A stretch of 5,977 nucleotides of DNA from Treponema sp. (GCA_031288815.1 JAITQR010000361.1:1-5977), one strand, 5' to 3'. Shown: positions 1 to 5,255, counted from the first letter of the stretch. Translations and numbers: made by a program. The notes: a model not told the origin generated them from the letters alone.

Positions 1-1
1 C

Positions 2-607
2 GATGTGAACCGGCTCAAGAACTATACCGAACGGGGCGGTGAAATTTACAAGAGGAAAAATTTTGCCGGGTTTACCTTTGCCCGGGGACTTAACTATCTA
101 ATGGTTTTCCTCCTGGATCAAAAACCGGAATTTCAGTATTTCTACGAACTGATTTTTATCCGGGGGCAATGGGCATCCCCGCCCCTGTCTATGCCGCTGT
201 CGGAATCGATACGGCTGCTTATGACATTTCCCGACAGGATTAACCACCTGGACGAATCCCTTTCCGAATTCGGCATGTACGGCAACAAGCTTAAAATAGC
301 GCTTATGAGGATTGAAAAAGAAAAAAGCCAGATGCGGATTATCAATACAAACTTGAAAACCCTGAACGACGACGCAAAGCAGATCATCAGCGACGCGATC
401 TTTAATATTTCTGTTTTACAAGACGGTTTCAACGAAATCCTGGCGGACTACCGGAAAAATTCCGCGATAGTTATTTTGAACTGGGAAGAACTGGAGTCCT
501 TTGCCGAGGGGAGACTGGAGGACCGGCTCGTCGCGCTACACGACAAGCTGGTTAACATGCTGCAATTACTGAGGCTCTTTGTTCAAGATTCGGATGAGCC
601 CGAGTAG
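2..607 (+). CDS. Unrecognised helical protein, 3' part (open at left edge)
   Basis: I do not recognise this family. The frame is open to the first base of the window. The only start-like codon near the edge is GTG at 5, with no room to see a ribosome binding site, so I treat the gene as 5'-truncated; at least 200 residues are visible. Counting from that GTG, residues 20-55 are rich in aromatic and hydrophobic residues (F, Y, L). Residues 95-150 are a long Lys/Glu/Asn-rich helical stretch with coiled-coil character, and residues 160-195 form another amphipathic helix ending in an acidic tail (DSDEPE). There is no signal peptide in the visible part, no cysteine and no catalytic motif I can name. 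Codon use looks like its neighbours but slightly richer in A/T. The gene ends 240 bases before the next plus-strand gene, which has its own promoter, so they are probably separate transcripts. It is likely a lineage-restricted hypothetical protein; the coding call is firm, the function unknown. Confidence 0.8.
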   Translation, partial: DVNRLKNYTERGGEIYKRKNFAGFTFARGLNYLMVFLLDQKPEFQYFYELIFIRGQWASPPLSMPLSESIRLLMTFPDRINHLDESLSEFGMYGNKLKIALMRIEKEKSQMRIINTNLKTLNDDAKQIISDAIFNISVLQDGFNEILADYRKNSAIVILNWEELESFAEGRLEDRLVALHDKLVNMLQLLRLFVQDSDEPE

Positions 608-847
608 ACGTTCCTGATCAAGGGGGTATATACGACCTGTTAGACGACATTGGATAAAACTGTAAAAATCCTTCAAAAAACTAGTGGCAAAGAGCAGTTG
701 ATAGGGCCGCACCCGCCGTTTCTCAAACCCAGCCTGCCAGGCGCGTTGATACTTATAAGGTGAGGACTTCATCAACGATGATGGGGGTAAACTGAAAATT
801 GCTGAGCCTGAGTAGTATAGGCCGGTATAACCGTGTATACTCTCCCC
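608..847. other. Intergenic region with inverted repeat
   Basis: No plus-strand reading frame here looks coding. The region contains a perfect 7-base inverted repeat, CGTTGAT at 744-750 and ATCAACG at 771-777, separated by 20 bases that include the 8-base palindrome CTTATAAG at 752-759. It could be an operator for the phosphodiesterase gene that starts at 848, but it lies about 70 bases upstream of the proposed -10, so this is speculative. No clear terminator (hairpin plus T run) follows the gene ending at 607. The minus strand is open across the whole region (see findings). Confidence 0.4.
836..841 (+). promoter_or_regulatory. -10-like hexamer of the YmdB-type gene
   Basis: TATACT matches the sigma70 -10 consensus at five of six positions and ends 6 bases before the ATG at 848, so transcription would begin at or next to the start codon. 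No good -35 stands at 16-18 bases (TAGTAT at 813-818). An alternative -10, TATAAC at 826-831, with a poor -35 (CTGAGC at 802-807), would give a leader of about 10 bases. Either way the transcript lacks room for a Shine-Dalgarno. Confidence 0.45.
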
Positions 848-1732
848 ATGCGGGCATTGAAGCTTATTATGATTGGCGATGTGGTGGGGAACCCGGGGCT
901 TGACATCCTGGAGAAGCTGCTGCCTGCCCTTATCGGGAGGGAAGGGGCGGACTTTGTGGTGGTTAACGGGGAGAACGCCGCCGACGGCTTCGGCATAACC
1001 GAAGTTGAAAAAGAGCGTATCCTCAAAGCCGGGGCGGATATTATCACCACGGGGAACCATGTCTGGGAGAAGCGGGAATTCTGGCCTGTCCTGGACCAGG
1101 AAAAACGGATACTGCGGCCCGCGAATTACCCCGGGAAGGCCGCAGGCCGGGGCTGGGCCCTGATTAAAAAGAACGATGTCCCCTGGTTGGTAATAAATCT
1201 TCAGGGCCGTGAACTGATGACCCCCATAGACTGCCCCTTTAGGGCCTTCGATTCGATTATTGACGCCCAGGAGGACAGTTTGGGAAGCATGGCCGCCGAA
1301 TTCCATCCCCTGATGAACGTCGAAGATTTAATGCCGGACATTCTGCAAGAATCCGGGGCGGTTGTAGTAGTTGATTTTCATGCGGAGTCTACAAAGGAAA
1401 AAGAAGCCATGGGCTTTTACCTGGACGGAAAGGCCGGCGTTGTGGCGGGTACCCATACCCATGTGCAAACAGCGGACGAGCGGGTGCTTAAGCAGGGTAC
1501 CGCCTACATTACCGACCTGGGGATGACCGGCGTATCCGGCGGGGTTATCGGCATGGACACCAAGATTTGCCTGGACCGGGCCCGGACCCAGGTACTGTAC
1601 CGCATGAACTGCGCCGCCCCTACCCCCGCCCAGGCGCCGGAACTCCAGGGGATACTTGCGGAGATTGATCGTAAGACCGGTAAGGCAGTTTCTATACGGC
1701 GGCTCCGGATTTCTGAAACCGGAGGTTTCTGA
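848..1732 (+). CDS. ymdB: YmdB/TIGR00282-family metallophosphoesterase (cyclic-nucleotide phosphodiesterase)
   Basis: A cytoplasmic calcineurin-like phosphoesterase of the YmdB family, whose characterised members hydrolyse 2',3'-cyclic nucleotides (and reportedly cAMP) using a di-metal centre. Numbering from ATG 848 (294 residues), the ligands are all present: D11 in GDVVGNPG, E42/N43 in NGENAADG, N70/H71 in GNHVWEK, H178 in DFHAES, and H203/H205 in GTHTHVQTAD. Further family signatures are RPANYPG, INLQGR and ITDLGMTG. Compared with my recollection of Bacillus subtilis YmdB (about 264 residues), spacing is equal up to INLQGR. The segment between CPF (129-131) and DFHAE (176-180) is then 25 residues longer. 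I chose ATG 848 because GTG 833 and ATG 848 both lack a Shine-Dalgarno, homologues start with M-R-hydrophobic-IGDVVG, and a -10-like hexamer lies between the two. The rny (RNase Y) neighbour typical of Firmicutes is absent. The last six codons and the stop lie inside a 16-bp tandem repeat. The family call is very secure; the physiological substrate here is inferred. Confidence 0.95.
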   Translation: MRALKLIMIGDVVGNPGLDILEKLLPALIGREGADFVVVNGENAADGFGITEVEKERILKAGADIITTGNHVWEKREFWPVLDQEKRILRPANYPGKAAGRGWALIKKNDVPWLVINLQGRELMTPIDCPFRAFDSIIDAQEDSLGSMAAEFHPLMNVEDLMPDILQESGAVVVVDFHAESTKEKEAMGFYLDGKAGVVAGTHTHVQTADERVLKQGTAYITDLGMTGVSGGVIGMDTKICLDRARTQVLYRMNCAAPTPAQAPELQGILAEIDRKTGKAVSIRRLRISETGGF

Positions 1733-1769
1733 AACCACAGGTTTCTGAAACCTGAAGTTTCTTAGAAAC
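1710..1769. repeat. 16-bp tandem array of dyad-symmetric units
   Basis: TTTCTGAAACC recurs at 1710, 1726 and 1742, exactly 16 bases apart. A diverged fourth unit, TTTCTTAGAAAC, starts at 1758, still in phase. The core GGTTTC-T-GAAACC is a dyad around a central T (1724-1736 and 1740-1752). The diverged unit keeps its own dyad, GTTTCT-T-AGAAAC (1757-1769), with matching changes on both arms. The stop codon of the plus-strand phosphodiesterase (TGA, 1730-1732) lies in unit 2. The stop of the minus-strand GerMN gene (TAA, complement of 1762-1764) lies in unit 4. No spacer-like unique sequence separates the units. Confidence 0.85.
1724..1752. terminator. Probable bidirectional terminator hairpin between convergent genes
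   Basis: Units 2 and 3 of the array can pair with each other. GGTTTC and GAAACC arms give 6 bp, a central T-T mismatch, another 6 bp and a 3-base ACA loop. The symmetry makes the same hairpin on both strands, which suits a convergent gene pair. No long T run follows on either strand, so termination would be Rho-assisted or of a non-canonical type; this function is inferred. Confidence 0.5.
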
Positions 1770-2577
1770 GGGAATTTCTGCCCAGGGGACTGCCGATGGG
1801 AATCCGCTCCCCGAGAAAATCTACCCTGTTACCTTCTATGAGGATCTGCACGTCGGTGATATTGGGGAACTCCGTGACGGTCCAGATGATCTGCCAAAGC
1901 TGCCCCATATAACCTTCCGCGCCGAAGGTGTTAAACTGAAACTCCTCACTAAAGCTGATATACGCGGTGGAACCCCGCACTTCGACCCGGAGAAGCCGGG
2001 TACCCTGGGGAATAAGGGATCTGAGTCCGGGATTCCGGCGATTTTCTTCCGCCGAAGGGCCCTGGAGAAGGAGCCGCAGTACCTCCGTCAGGGGGGAATC
2101 GGATGCTGTCGTGGTTCTGGTTACCGGGATACGCAGAAGGGCGCCGTCTTCGTCGACCCGTATGAAATAGAGGGTACGGGTCCGGCCCGGCCCGGGGCTT
2201 GGCGGCGTTACAGGATAGGCTACGGGCTTGGGTTCCGGAACGGTGACAACCTGGGGCGGTTCCTCCGGCGTAGCGGCAAGGGGCTCTTCCGGGGGAAGTG
2301 CCGGAGCGGCGGGCTCGCCGGTAATGCCGGGGGTATCCGGCGCTTCCGGGGCCGCCGGAGCTTCGGTGAGGTCCGGGGCGTCTTCGCCGCCGGCGGTCTC
2401 GGCGCCGGTTCTGTGAAAAAGCCGATCCAGGACGCCCGTGTTTTCAATGCTGGACCGGATAAGCTGCAGGTTCACGAAAAAAAGACTGATAATAACGATA
2501 AAAAAAAGGGTCCAGAAGATAAAAGGAGCCCGTTTTTTCGGCGGAGGTTTGGTTTTCCGGTTTTTGGAAACTGCCAC
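1762..2577 (-). CDS. Membrane-anchored GerMN-domain protein
   Basis: A 271-residue protein with three clear parts. Residues 1-16 are very basic (KNRKTK, PPPKKR), and residues 17-40 form one hydrophobic membrane helix (FIFWTLFFIVIISLFFVNL), giving a cytoplasmic N-terminus by the positive-inside rule. Residues 58-131 are a low-complexity Pro/Ala/Glu/Thr linker suited to crossing periplasm or cell wall. Residues 133-265 match the GerMN domain: LYFIRVDEDGALLRIPV, then SPLTEVLRLLLQGPS, IPQGTRLLRVEV, AYISFSEEF, LWQIIWTVTEFPNITDVQILIEG and a final V-x-FLGE-x-IPIGSPL. GerMN was named for spore germination protein GerM, but it also occurs in envelope proteins of many non-spore-formers, where its role is unclear. 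The start is GTG 2577 with no Shine-Dalgarno; a strong promoter ends 6 bases upstream, suggesting a leaderless message. It is convergent with the phosphodiesterase gene and divergent from the ATL gene. Domain call secure, function unknown. Confidence 0.9.
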   Translation of the reverse strand: MAVSKNRKTKPPPKKRAPFIFWTLFFIVIISLFFVNLQLIRSSIENTGVLDRLFHRTGAETAGGEDAPDLTEAPAAPEAPDTPGITGEPAAPALPPEEPLAATPEEPPQVVTVPEPKPVAYPVTPPSPGPGRTRTLYFIRVDEDGALLRIPVTRTTTASDSPLTEVLRLLLQGPSAEENRRNPGLRSLIPQGTRLLRVEVRGSTAYISFSEEFQFNTFGAEGYMGQLWQIIWTVTEFPNITDVQILIEGNRVDFLGERIPIGSPLGRNSRF

Positions 2578-2583
2578 AATTAA

Positions 2584-2612
2584 ATAATAGAAGAAATAGC
2601 CCCTGGGGTCAA
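2584..2612 (-). promoter_or_regulatory. Sigma70-type promoter of the GerMN gene
   Basis: On the minus strand TTGACC (complement of 2607-2612) and TATTAT (complement of 2584-2589) are separated by exactly 17 bases. Each hexamer matches the consensus at five of six positions. The -10 ends 6 bases before the GTG at 2577, so the predicted +1 is at or beside the start codon. Confidence 0.75.
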
Positions 2613-2644
2613 TGAGACTTATTTTTTCTGACGGCTATGGTGTA

Positions 2645-2650
2645 TAAAAT
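2645..2650 (+). promoter_or_regulatory. -10-like hexamer of the ATL gene
   Basis: TAAAAT (five of six matches to TATAAT; the overlapping TATAAA at 2643-2648 is an alternative) ends 6 bases before ATG 2657. The only -35 candidate at a 17-base spacing is a T run at 2622-2627, which is weak. AGGA at 2653-2656 touches the ATG and is too close to act as a Shine-Dalgarno. Confidence 0.45.
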
Positions 2651-2656
2651 ATAGGA

Positions 2657-2971
2657 ATGAAAGGGCTTTGCGAATCTACCCTGCGTATTCTGGCGGCTGT
2701 CAGAGCGGTGCCAAAAGGCCGGGTTTCCAGTTACCGGGATATTGCCCTTGCGGCGGGGCTGCCCAACGGCGCCCGGCAGGTGGCCCGGATACTCCACTCC
2801 ATGTCTGAACGGGAAAAGCTTCCCTGGCACCGGATCATCAAAGCCGACGGACACATCGCCCTGGGGGAGGGAAACGGCCGGGAACTTCAGATCAGCCTTC
2901 TCCGCCGTGAGGGGGTGAAGGTGAGCAAGACCGGCGTGGTGGATGCGGGCTTTATGTTCGGCAGGACATAA
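2657..2971 (+). CDS. Alkyltransferase-like (ATL) MGMT-family DNA-binding protein
   Basis: A 104-residue protein equal to the C-terminal DNA-binding domain of O6-methylguanine-DNA methyltransferase. Family landmarks are VPKGRVSSYRDIA (residues 18-30, with Y26 at the position of the nucleotide-flipping Tyr), the helix-turn-helix recognition helix NGARQVARIL (37-46, with R40 as the intercalating arginine), PWHRII (56-61) and GxGNGRELQISLLRREGV (71-88). The methyl-accepting Cys of PCHR is replaced by Trp (W57), so the protein cannot dealkylate DNA. Known ATL proteins (E. coli YbaZ/Atl, S. pombe Atl1) bind O6-alkylguanine, flip it and hand it to nucleotide excision repair. Length is typical for an ATL. 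ATG 2657 is the first codon of the conserved region, lacks a usable Shine-Dalgarno and follows a -10-like hexamer by 6 bases. The stop codon lies in a hairpin. No repair partner is adjacent. The ATL call is strong; coupling to excision repair is by analogy. Confidence 0.93.
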   Translation: MKGLCESTLRILAAVRAVPKGRVSSYRDIALAAGLPNGARQVARILHSMSEREKLPWHRIIKADGHIALGEGNGRELQISLLRREGVKVSKTGVVDAGFMFGRT

Positions 2972-2977
2972 AGCCCG
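2946..2977. terminator. 12-bp hairpin between convergent genes
   Basis: CGGGCTTTATGT (2946-2957) and ACATAAAGCCCG (2966-2977) are perfect complements separated by an 8-base loop. The hairpin covers the last codons and stop of the ATL gene. It also lies 11 bases beyond the stop of the minus-strand barrel gene, so it can act for both. There is no T run on either side. I call it a probable bidirectional terminator or 3'-end stabiliser. Confidence 0.65.
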
Positions 2978-2988
2978 ATGGAGCGGTT

Positions 2989-3942
2989 TCAGCGCAGCTT
3001 ATAACTTAGGATTACGGCGGCCCGGTAGAAGGTCAGGTACGGGGCGTCGGTTTTCAAATGGCGGTCCTGGTAAAAAACGTCCCCGGCCAGGTCATCCTCA
3101 CGGCCCTCGGTATAGCTGCGGCGGGTGCGTAACTGGACTACCAGGGCGGCGCTGAAATTTTTGGTGACGGTAAAATTAAAGAGGGGCCCGAAGGTCCAGC
3201 GGCCCAGATCATCCCCCCAATTCCGGCGATGCGGGGTGTTGTAGAGGTAGAGCTCCATCTCCGCCATAAAGCCTACCGTATTTAGGAAGATCGGCATCCG
3301 GTAGCCCAGGAGATAGCTGCCGTAGTAGTTAAGGCCGTTGCGGTTTTGCCCGTCGTCGTCTTCAAAATACCAGGAATCGCCTGAGGATGCCGCGGTATTG
3401 CCCTTGTAGCGGGCCTCGTGATAGGTGCGGAACACCACGTGGTTCCAGTCGCCGGGAACTAAGGCGGCCAGATCAAACTGGAAAACCCCGCCGCCGTAGG
3501 CGCTCCAGAGGAGTCCCTCAAAGGGATCGCCGTCAACTTCCGGCTTTTGGGTTAGGGCGTTCCGCCGGTTGATTCCCATGCCGTAAACATCGTTGCCGAA
3601 AATCGTGATATTCCAGCCCGAACCGAGGCGCGTCCCCGCCACAGCCTGCAGAAAAGCGATGGGGGTAAACACCGCCTCGGCAATTCCGTTTACCGAAACA
3701 GGGGAGACCTCCGCGGTGAGGGCCAGGCTGAGGTTATTGTCCCCGGTGAGGGGACCATCACCCTGGAGCAGGGGGAAGATAAAGTTTTGGGTAATCCCCA
3801 GTTTTGCTCCCGGCTGGGTTGACATTTGAAGCGTTAAGCCCAGGGAGCTCCGGATTTCCGAATCCGCATTGAGGCGGCCGGGGAGGGCGGCAAGGAACAG
3901 CGAAACGGCGGTCAATATCCGAAATAGTGTTTTGTGGTTCAT
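2989..3942 (-). CDS. Predicted outer-membrane beta-barrel protein (unknown function)
   Basis: A 317-residue protein I cannot assign to a named family. Residues 1-26 are a standard signal peptide: MNHKTLFR, a hydrophobic core around ILTAVSLFLAAL, and a probable cleavage after LNA. There is no lipobox Cys. The mature part is made of alternating hydrophobic/polar strands rich in Tyr, Phe, Trp and Gly (for example NLSLALTAEV, WNITIFGNDVYGMGI, LNYYGSYLLGYRMPIF, FMAEMELYLY, FSAALVVQLRTRRSY), joined by acidic and Asn/Gly-rich loops such as FEDDDGQNRNG. It ends in a strand, AAVILSYKLR, without the usual terminal aromatic residue. This pattern indicates an outer-membrane barrel in a diderm. ATG 3942 has a good Shine-Dalgarno (AAGGA, complement of 3952-3956, 9 bases upstream) that overlaps the stop of the gamma subunit gene. 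It is therefore the last gene of that operon, an unexpected partner for a cytoplasmic enzyme. Coding call secure; barrel call likely. Confidence 0.85.
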   Translation of the reverse strand: MNHKTLFRILTAVSLFLAALPGRLNADSEIRSSLGLTLQMSTQPGAKLGITQNFIFPLLQGDGPLTGDNNLSLALTAEVSPVSVNGIAEAVFTPIAFLQAVAGTRLGSGWNITIFGNDVYGMGINRRNALTQKPEVDGDPFEGLLWSAYGGGVFQFDLAALVPGDWNHVVFRTYHEARYKGNTAASSGDSWYFEDDDGQNRNGLNYYGSYLLGYRMPIFLNTVGFMAEMELYLYNTPHRRNWGDDLGRWTFGPLFNFTVTKNFSAALVVQLRTRRSYTEGREDDLAGDVFYQDRHLKTDAPYLTFYRAAVILSYKLR

Positions 3943-3951
3943 ATCCGTGTT

Positions 3952-3956
3952 TCCTT
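3952..3956 (-). promoter_or_regulatory. Shine-Dalgarno of the barrel-protein gene
   Basis: AAGGA on the minus strand overlaps the TAA stop of the gamma gene and lies 9 bases before ATG 3942. It fixes this start and supports translation from the oxidoreductase transcript. Confidence 0.75.
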
Positions 3957-4488
3957 ATACCGCCGCATACCCCGCCTGGATGGCTTCCACGTTCATGGGC
4001 ACAAACTTGTGCTTGTCCGCGGAGAAGAAGTTTTTCAGGATGGGCTCAATCCCGTTTATGGAAAGCGCCCCGGTGAGCCTAGCCATGGCGCCCAGGGCAA
4101 CCATATTGGCGATACGGCTGTGGCCGATTTTTTCCGCAATACCCTGAAGATCTATGCGGATTACCTTGAGGTCCCCGCGTTTCGGCTCATCCTTAACCAG
4201 GGACGAATTGATCAGCAGGATTCCCCCGGTTTTGAGGATTCCCTCACAGAGGGGGAGGGATTCGGCGTTCATTACCAGGGCCGAATCGGGGGTGGTAACC
4301 AGGGGGCTGGCTATTTCCTCGTCCGAGACTATCACCCCGGCTCTTGCTATACCGCCCCGCTTTTCCGCGCCGTAGAAGGGGAAGAAGGTGACGTTTTTCC
4401 CTTCCTTCATGGCGCAGTACACCCAGATCTGCCCCAGGGAAACTATGCCCTGGCCGCCGAAACCGGCAAAAAAAGATTTTTCCGTCAT
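3955..4488 (-). CDS. 2-oxoacid:ferredoxin oxidoreductase, gamma subunit
   Basis: A 177-residue cytoplasmic protein of the POR gamma family, the small subunit of 2-oxoacid:ferredoxin oxidoreductases that caps the alpha/beta core and contributes to the CoA-binding region. The N-terminal signature FAGFGGQGIVSLGQIW is at residues 7-22, followed by the typical FFPFYGAEKRGGIARAGVIVSD (35-56), in which family members carry a redox/substrate-facing YG-x-E-x-RGG loop. Later marks are INSSLVK, the ARxANMVALGAM-like motif SRIANMVALGAMARLTG and the NVEAIQAGY tail. Length is normal. ATG 4488 overlaps the beta stop by ATGA and has GGGAGG (complement of 4495-4500) 6 bases upstream, so translation is coupled to beta. 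The subunit assignment is secure. The gamma sequence alone does not fix the substrate, which the adjacent VorB-type alpha suggests is branched-chain 2-oxoacids. Confidence 0.93.
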   Translation of the reverse strand: MTEKSFFAGFGGQGIVSLGQIWVYCAMKEGKNVTFFPFYGAEKRGGIARAGVIVSDEEIASPLVTTPDSALVMNAESLPLCEGILKTGGILLINSSLVKDEPKRGDLKVIRIDLQGIAEKIGHSRIANMVALGAMARLTGALSINGIEPILKNFFSADKHKFVPMNVEAIQAGYAAV

Positions 4489-5255
4489 TTGGCGCCTCCC
4501 GTTGCCGTGCTGTCCAGGGTGTTTTTAATTTCACCCAGGGGATAGAAGGGGATCATCTTTTCCTCCAGCCATTCTATCGCCGGTATGGGGTCCAGGCCCC
4601 AGTTGGTGGGGCAGGGGGAAAGGATTTCTACCATGGTAAAGCCTACTCCCGCAAGCTGGGCTTCCAGGGCCTTTCGGACGTACTGCTTGGTCTTCCGGGC
4701 ATTGGCGGGGGTATTTACCGCGCTCCGGGCTATGTACCGGGTCCCTTCAAGCTGGGCTAAAAGTTCCGACACCCTGATGGGATAGCCCATGCCCGCGGCG
4801 TCCGGGTCCCGGCCCAGGGGAGCGGTGGCGGCCTTCTGTCCTATCAGGGTGGTGGGGGCCATCTGGCCGCCGGTCATGCCGTAAATAGCGTTATTAACAA
4901 AGACGGTGGTGAACTTTTCCGCCCGGTTGGCGGCGTGAATCATCTCCGCGGTACCGATGGCGGCCATGTCACCGTCCCCCTGGTAACAGATAACCAGATG
5001 ATCCGGCAGGACACGTTTGATGGCCGTGGCAGCCGCGGGGGTACGTCCGTGGGCGGGCTGTACCGTATCGAAGTCGAAGTAGAGGTCCGCCCAGATAGCG
5101 CAGCCCACAGGATTGGTGATGATAGTCCGATCCCGCAGGCCCATCTCGTCTACCAGTTCGGTGATGATCCGGTGGATAACCCCGTGACCGCAGCCGGCGC
5201 AATATTTTGTAGATACCCTGTATAAACTCTTTGGATGTCCGTGGAGCTGTTTCAT
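4485..5255 (-). CDS. 2-oxoacid:ferredoxin oxidoreductase, TPP-binding beta subunit
   Basis: A 256-residue catalytic subunit that binds thiamine pyrophosphate and the proximal [4Fe-4S] cluster. It decarboxylates a 2-oxoacid together with alpha and passes electrons to ferredoxin. Candidate cluster ligands by analogy with pyruvate:ferredoxin oxidoreductase are C19 and C22 (CAGCGHG), C52 (NPVGCAIW) and C215 (SPCPTNWG). The TPP/Mg motif runs from GDGDMAAIG (93-101) to NNAIYGMTGGQMAPTT (121-136). H69-G-R-T and the ATAIK helix match the VOR/KOR group rather than the fused pyruvate enzyme. Length is normal for this group. ATG 5255 overlaps the alpha stop by ATGA. Its GGAGG (complement of 5262-5266) is 6 bases upstream but is predicted to sit in a hairpin. 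In vor nomenclature this would be VorA, although naming is inconsistent between sources, so I give no symbol. 2-Oxoisovalerate is the likely substrate; 2-oxoglutarate is an alternative. Confidence 0.93.
   Translation of the reverse strand: MKQLHGHPKSLYRVSTKYCAGCGHGVIHRIITELVDEMGLRDRTIITNPVGCAIWADLYFDFDTVQPAHGRTPAAATAIKRVLPDHLVICYQGDGDMAAIGTAEMIHAANRAEKFTTVFVNNAIYGMTGGQMAPTTLIGQKAATAPLGRDPDAAGMGYPIRVSELLAQLEGTRYIARSAVNTPANARKTKQYVRKALEAQLAGVGFTMVEILSPCPTNWGLDPIPAIEWLEEKMIPFYPLGEIKNTLDSTATGGAK
4489..4500 (-). promoter_or_regulatory. Shine-Dalgarno of gamma inside the beta 3' end
   Basis: Reading on the minus strand, GGGAGGCGCC is followed by AA and then ATGA, in which the gamma start and beta stop overlap. 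GGAGG to ATG spacing is 6 bases. The block also encodes the Gly-Gly-Ala near the beta C-terminus. Confidence 0.8.

Noticed and set aside
566..1306. Long 246-residue minus-strand ORF
   Set aside because: Most of it is antisense to the well-supported YmdB-type gene in a GC-rich frame. Only its 3' part, in the intergenic gap, merits a separate look.
1710..1769. CRISPR-like array
   Set aside because: Units are 16 bases apart with an 11-13 base core and only 3-5 variable bases between, so there is no room for spacers. Both ends lie in coding sequence.
2228..2416. Gly/Ser/Ala-rich 62-residue plus-strand ORF
   Set aside because: It is the antisense of the Pro/Ala/Glu linker of the GerMN protein; the composition is a by-product of that low-complexity segment.
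4244..4534. 96-residue minus-strand ORF spanning the beta/gamma junction
   Set aside because: It is an out-of-frame reading of the same strand, very Arg/Pro-rich, and conflicts with the two conserved subunits.
3934..4545. 203-residue plus-strand ORF
   Set aside because: It is antisense to the gamma subunit gene, whose family motifs are unmistakable, and it shows no protein-like domain pattern.
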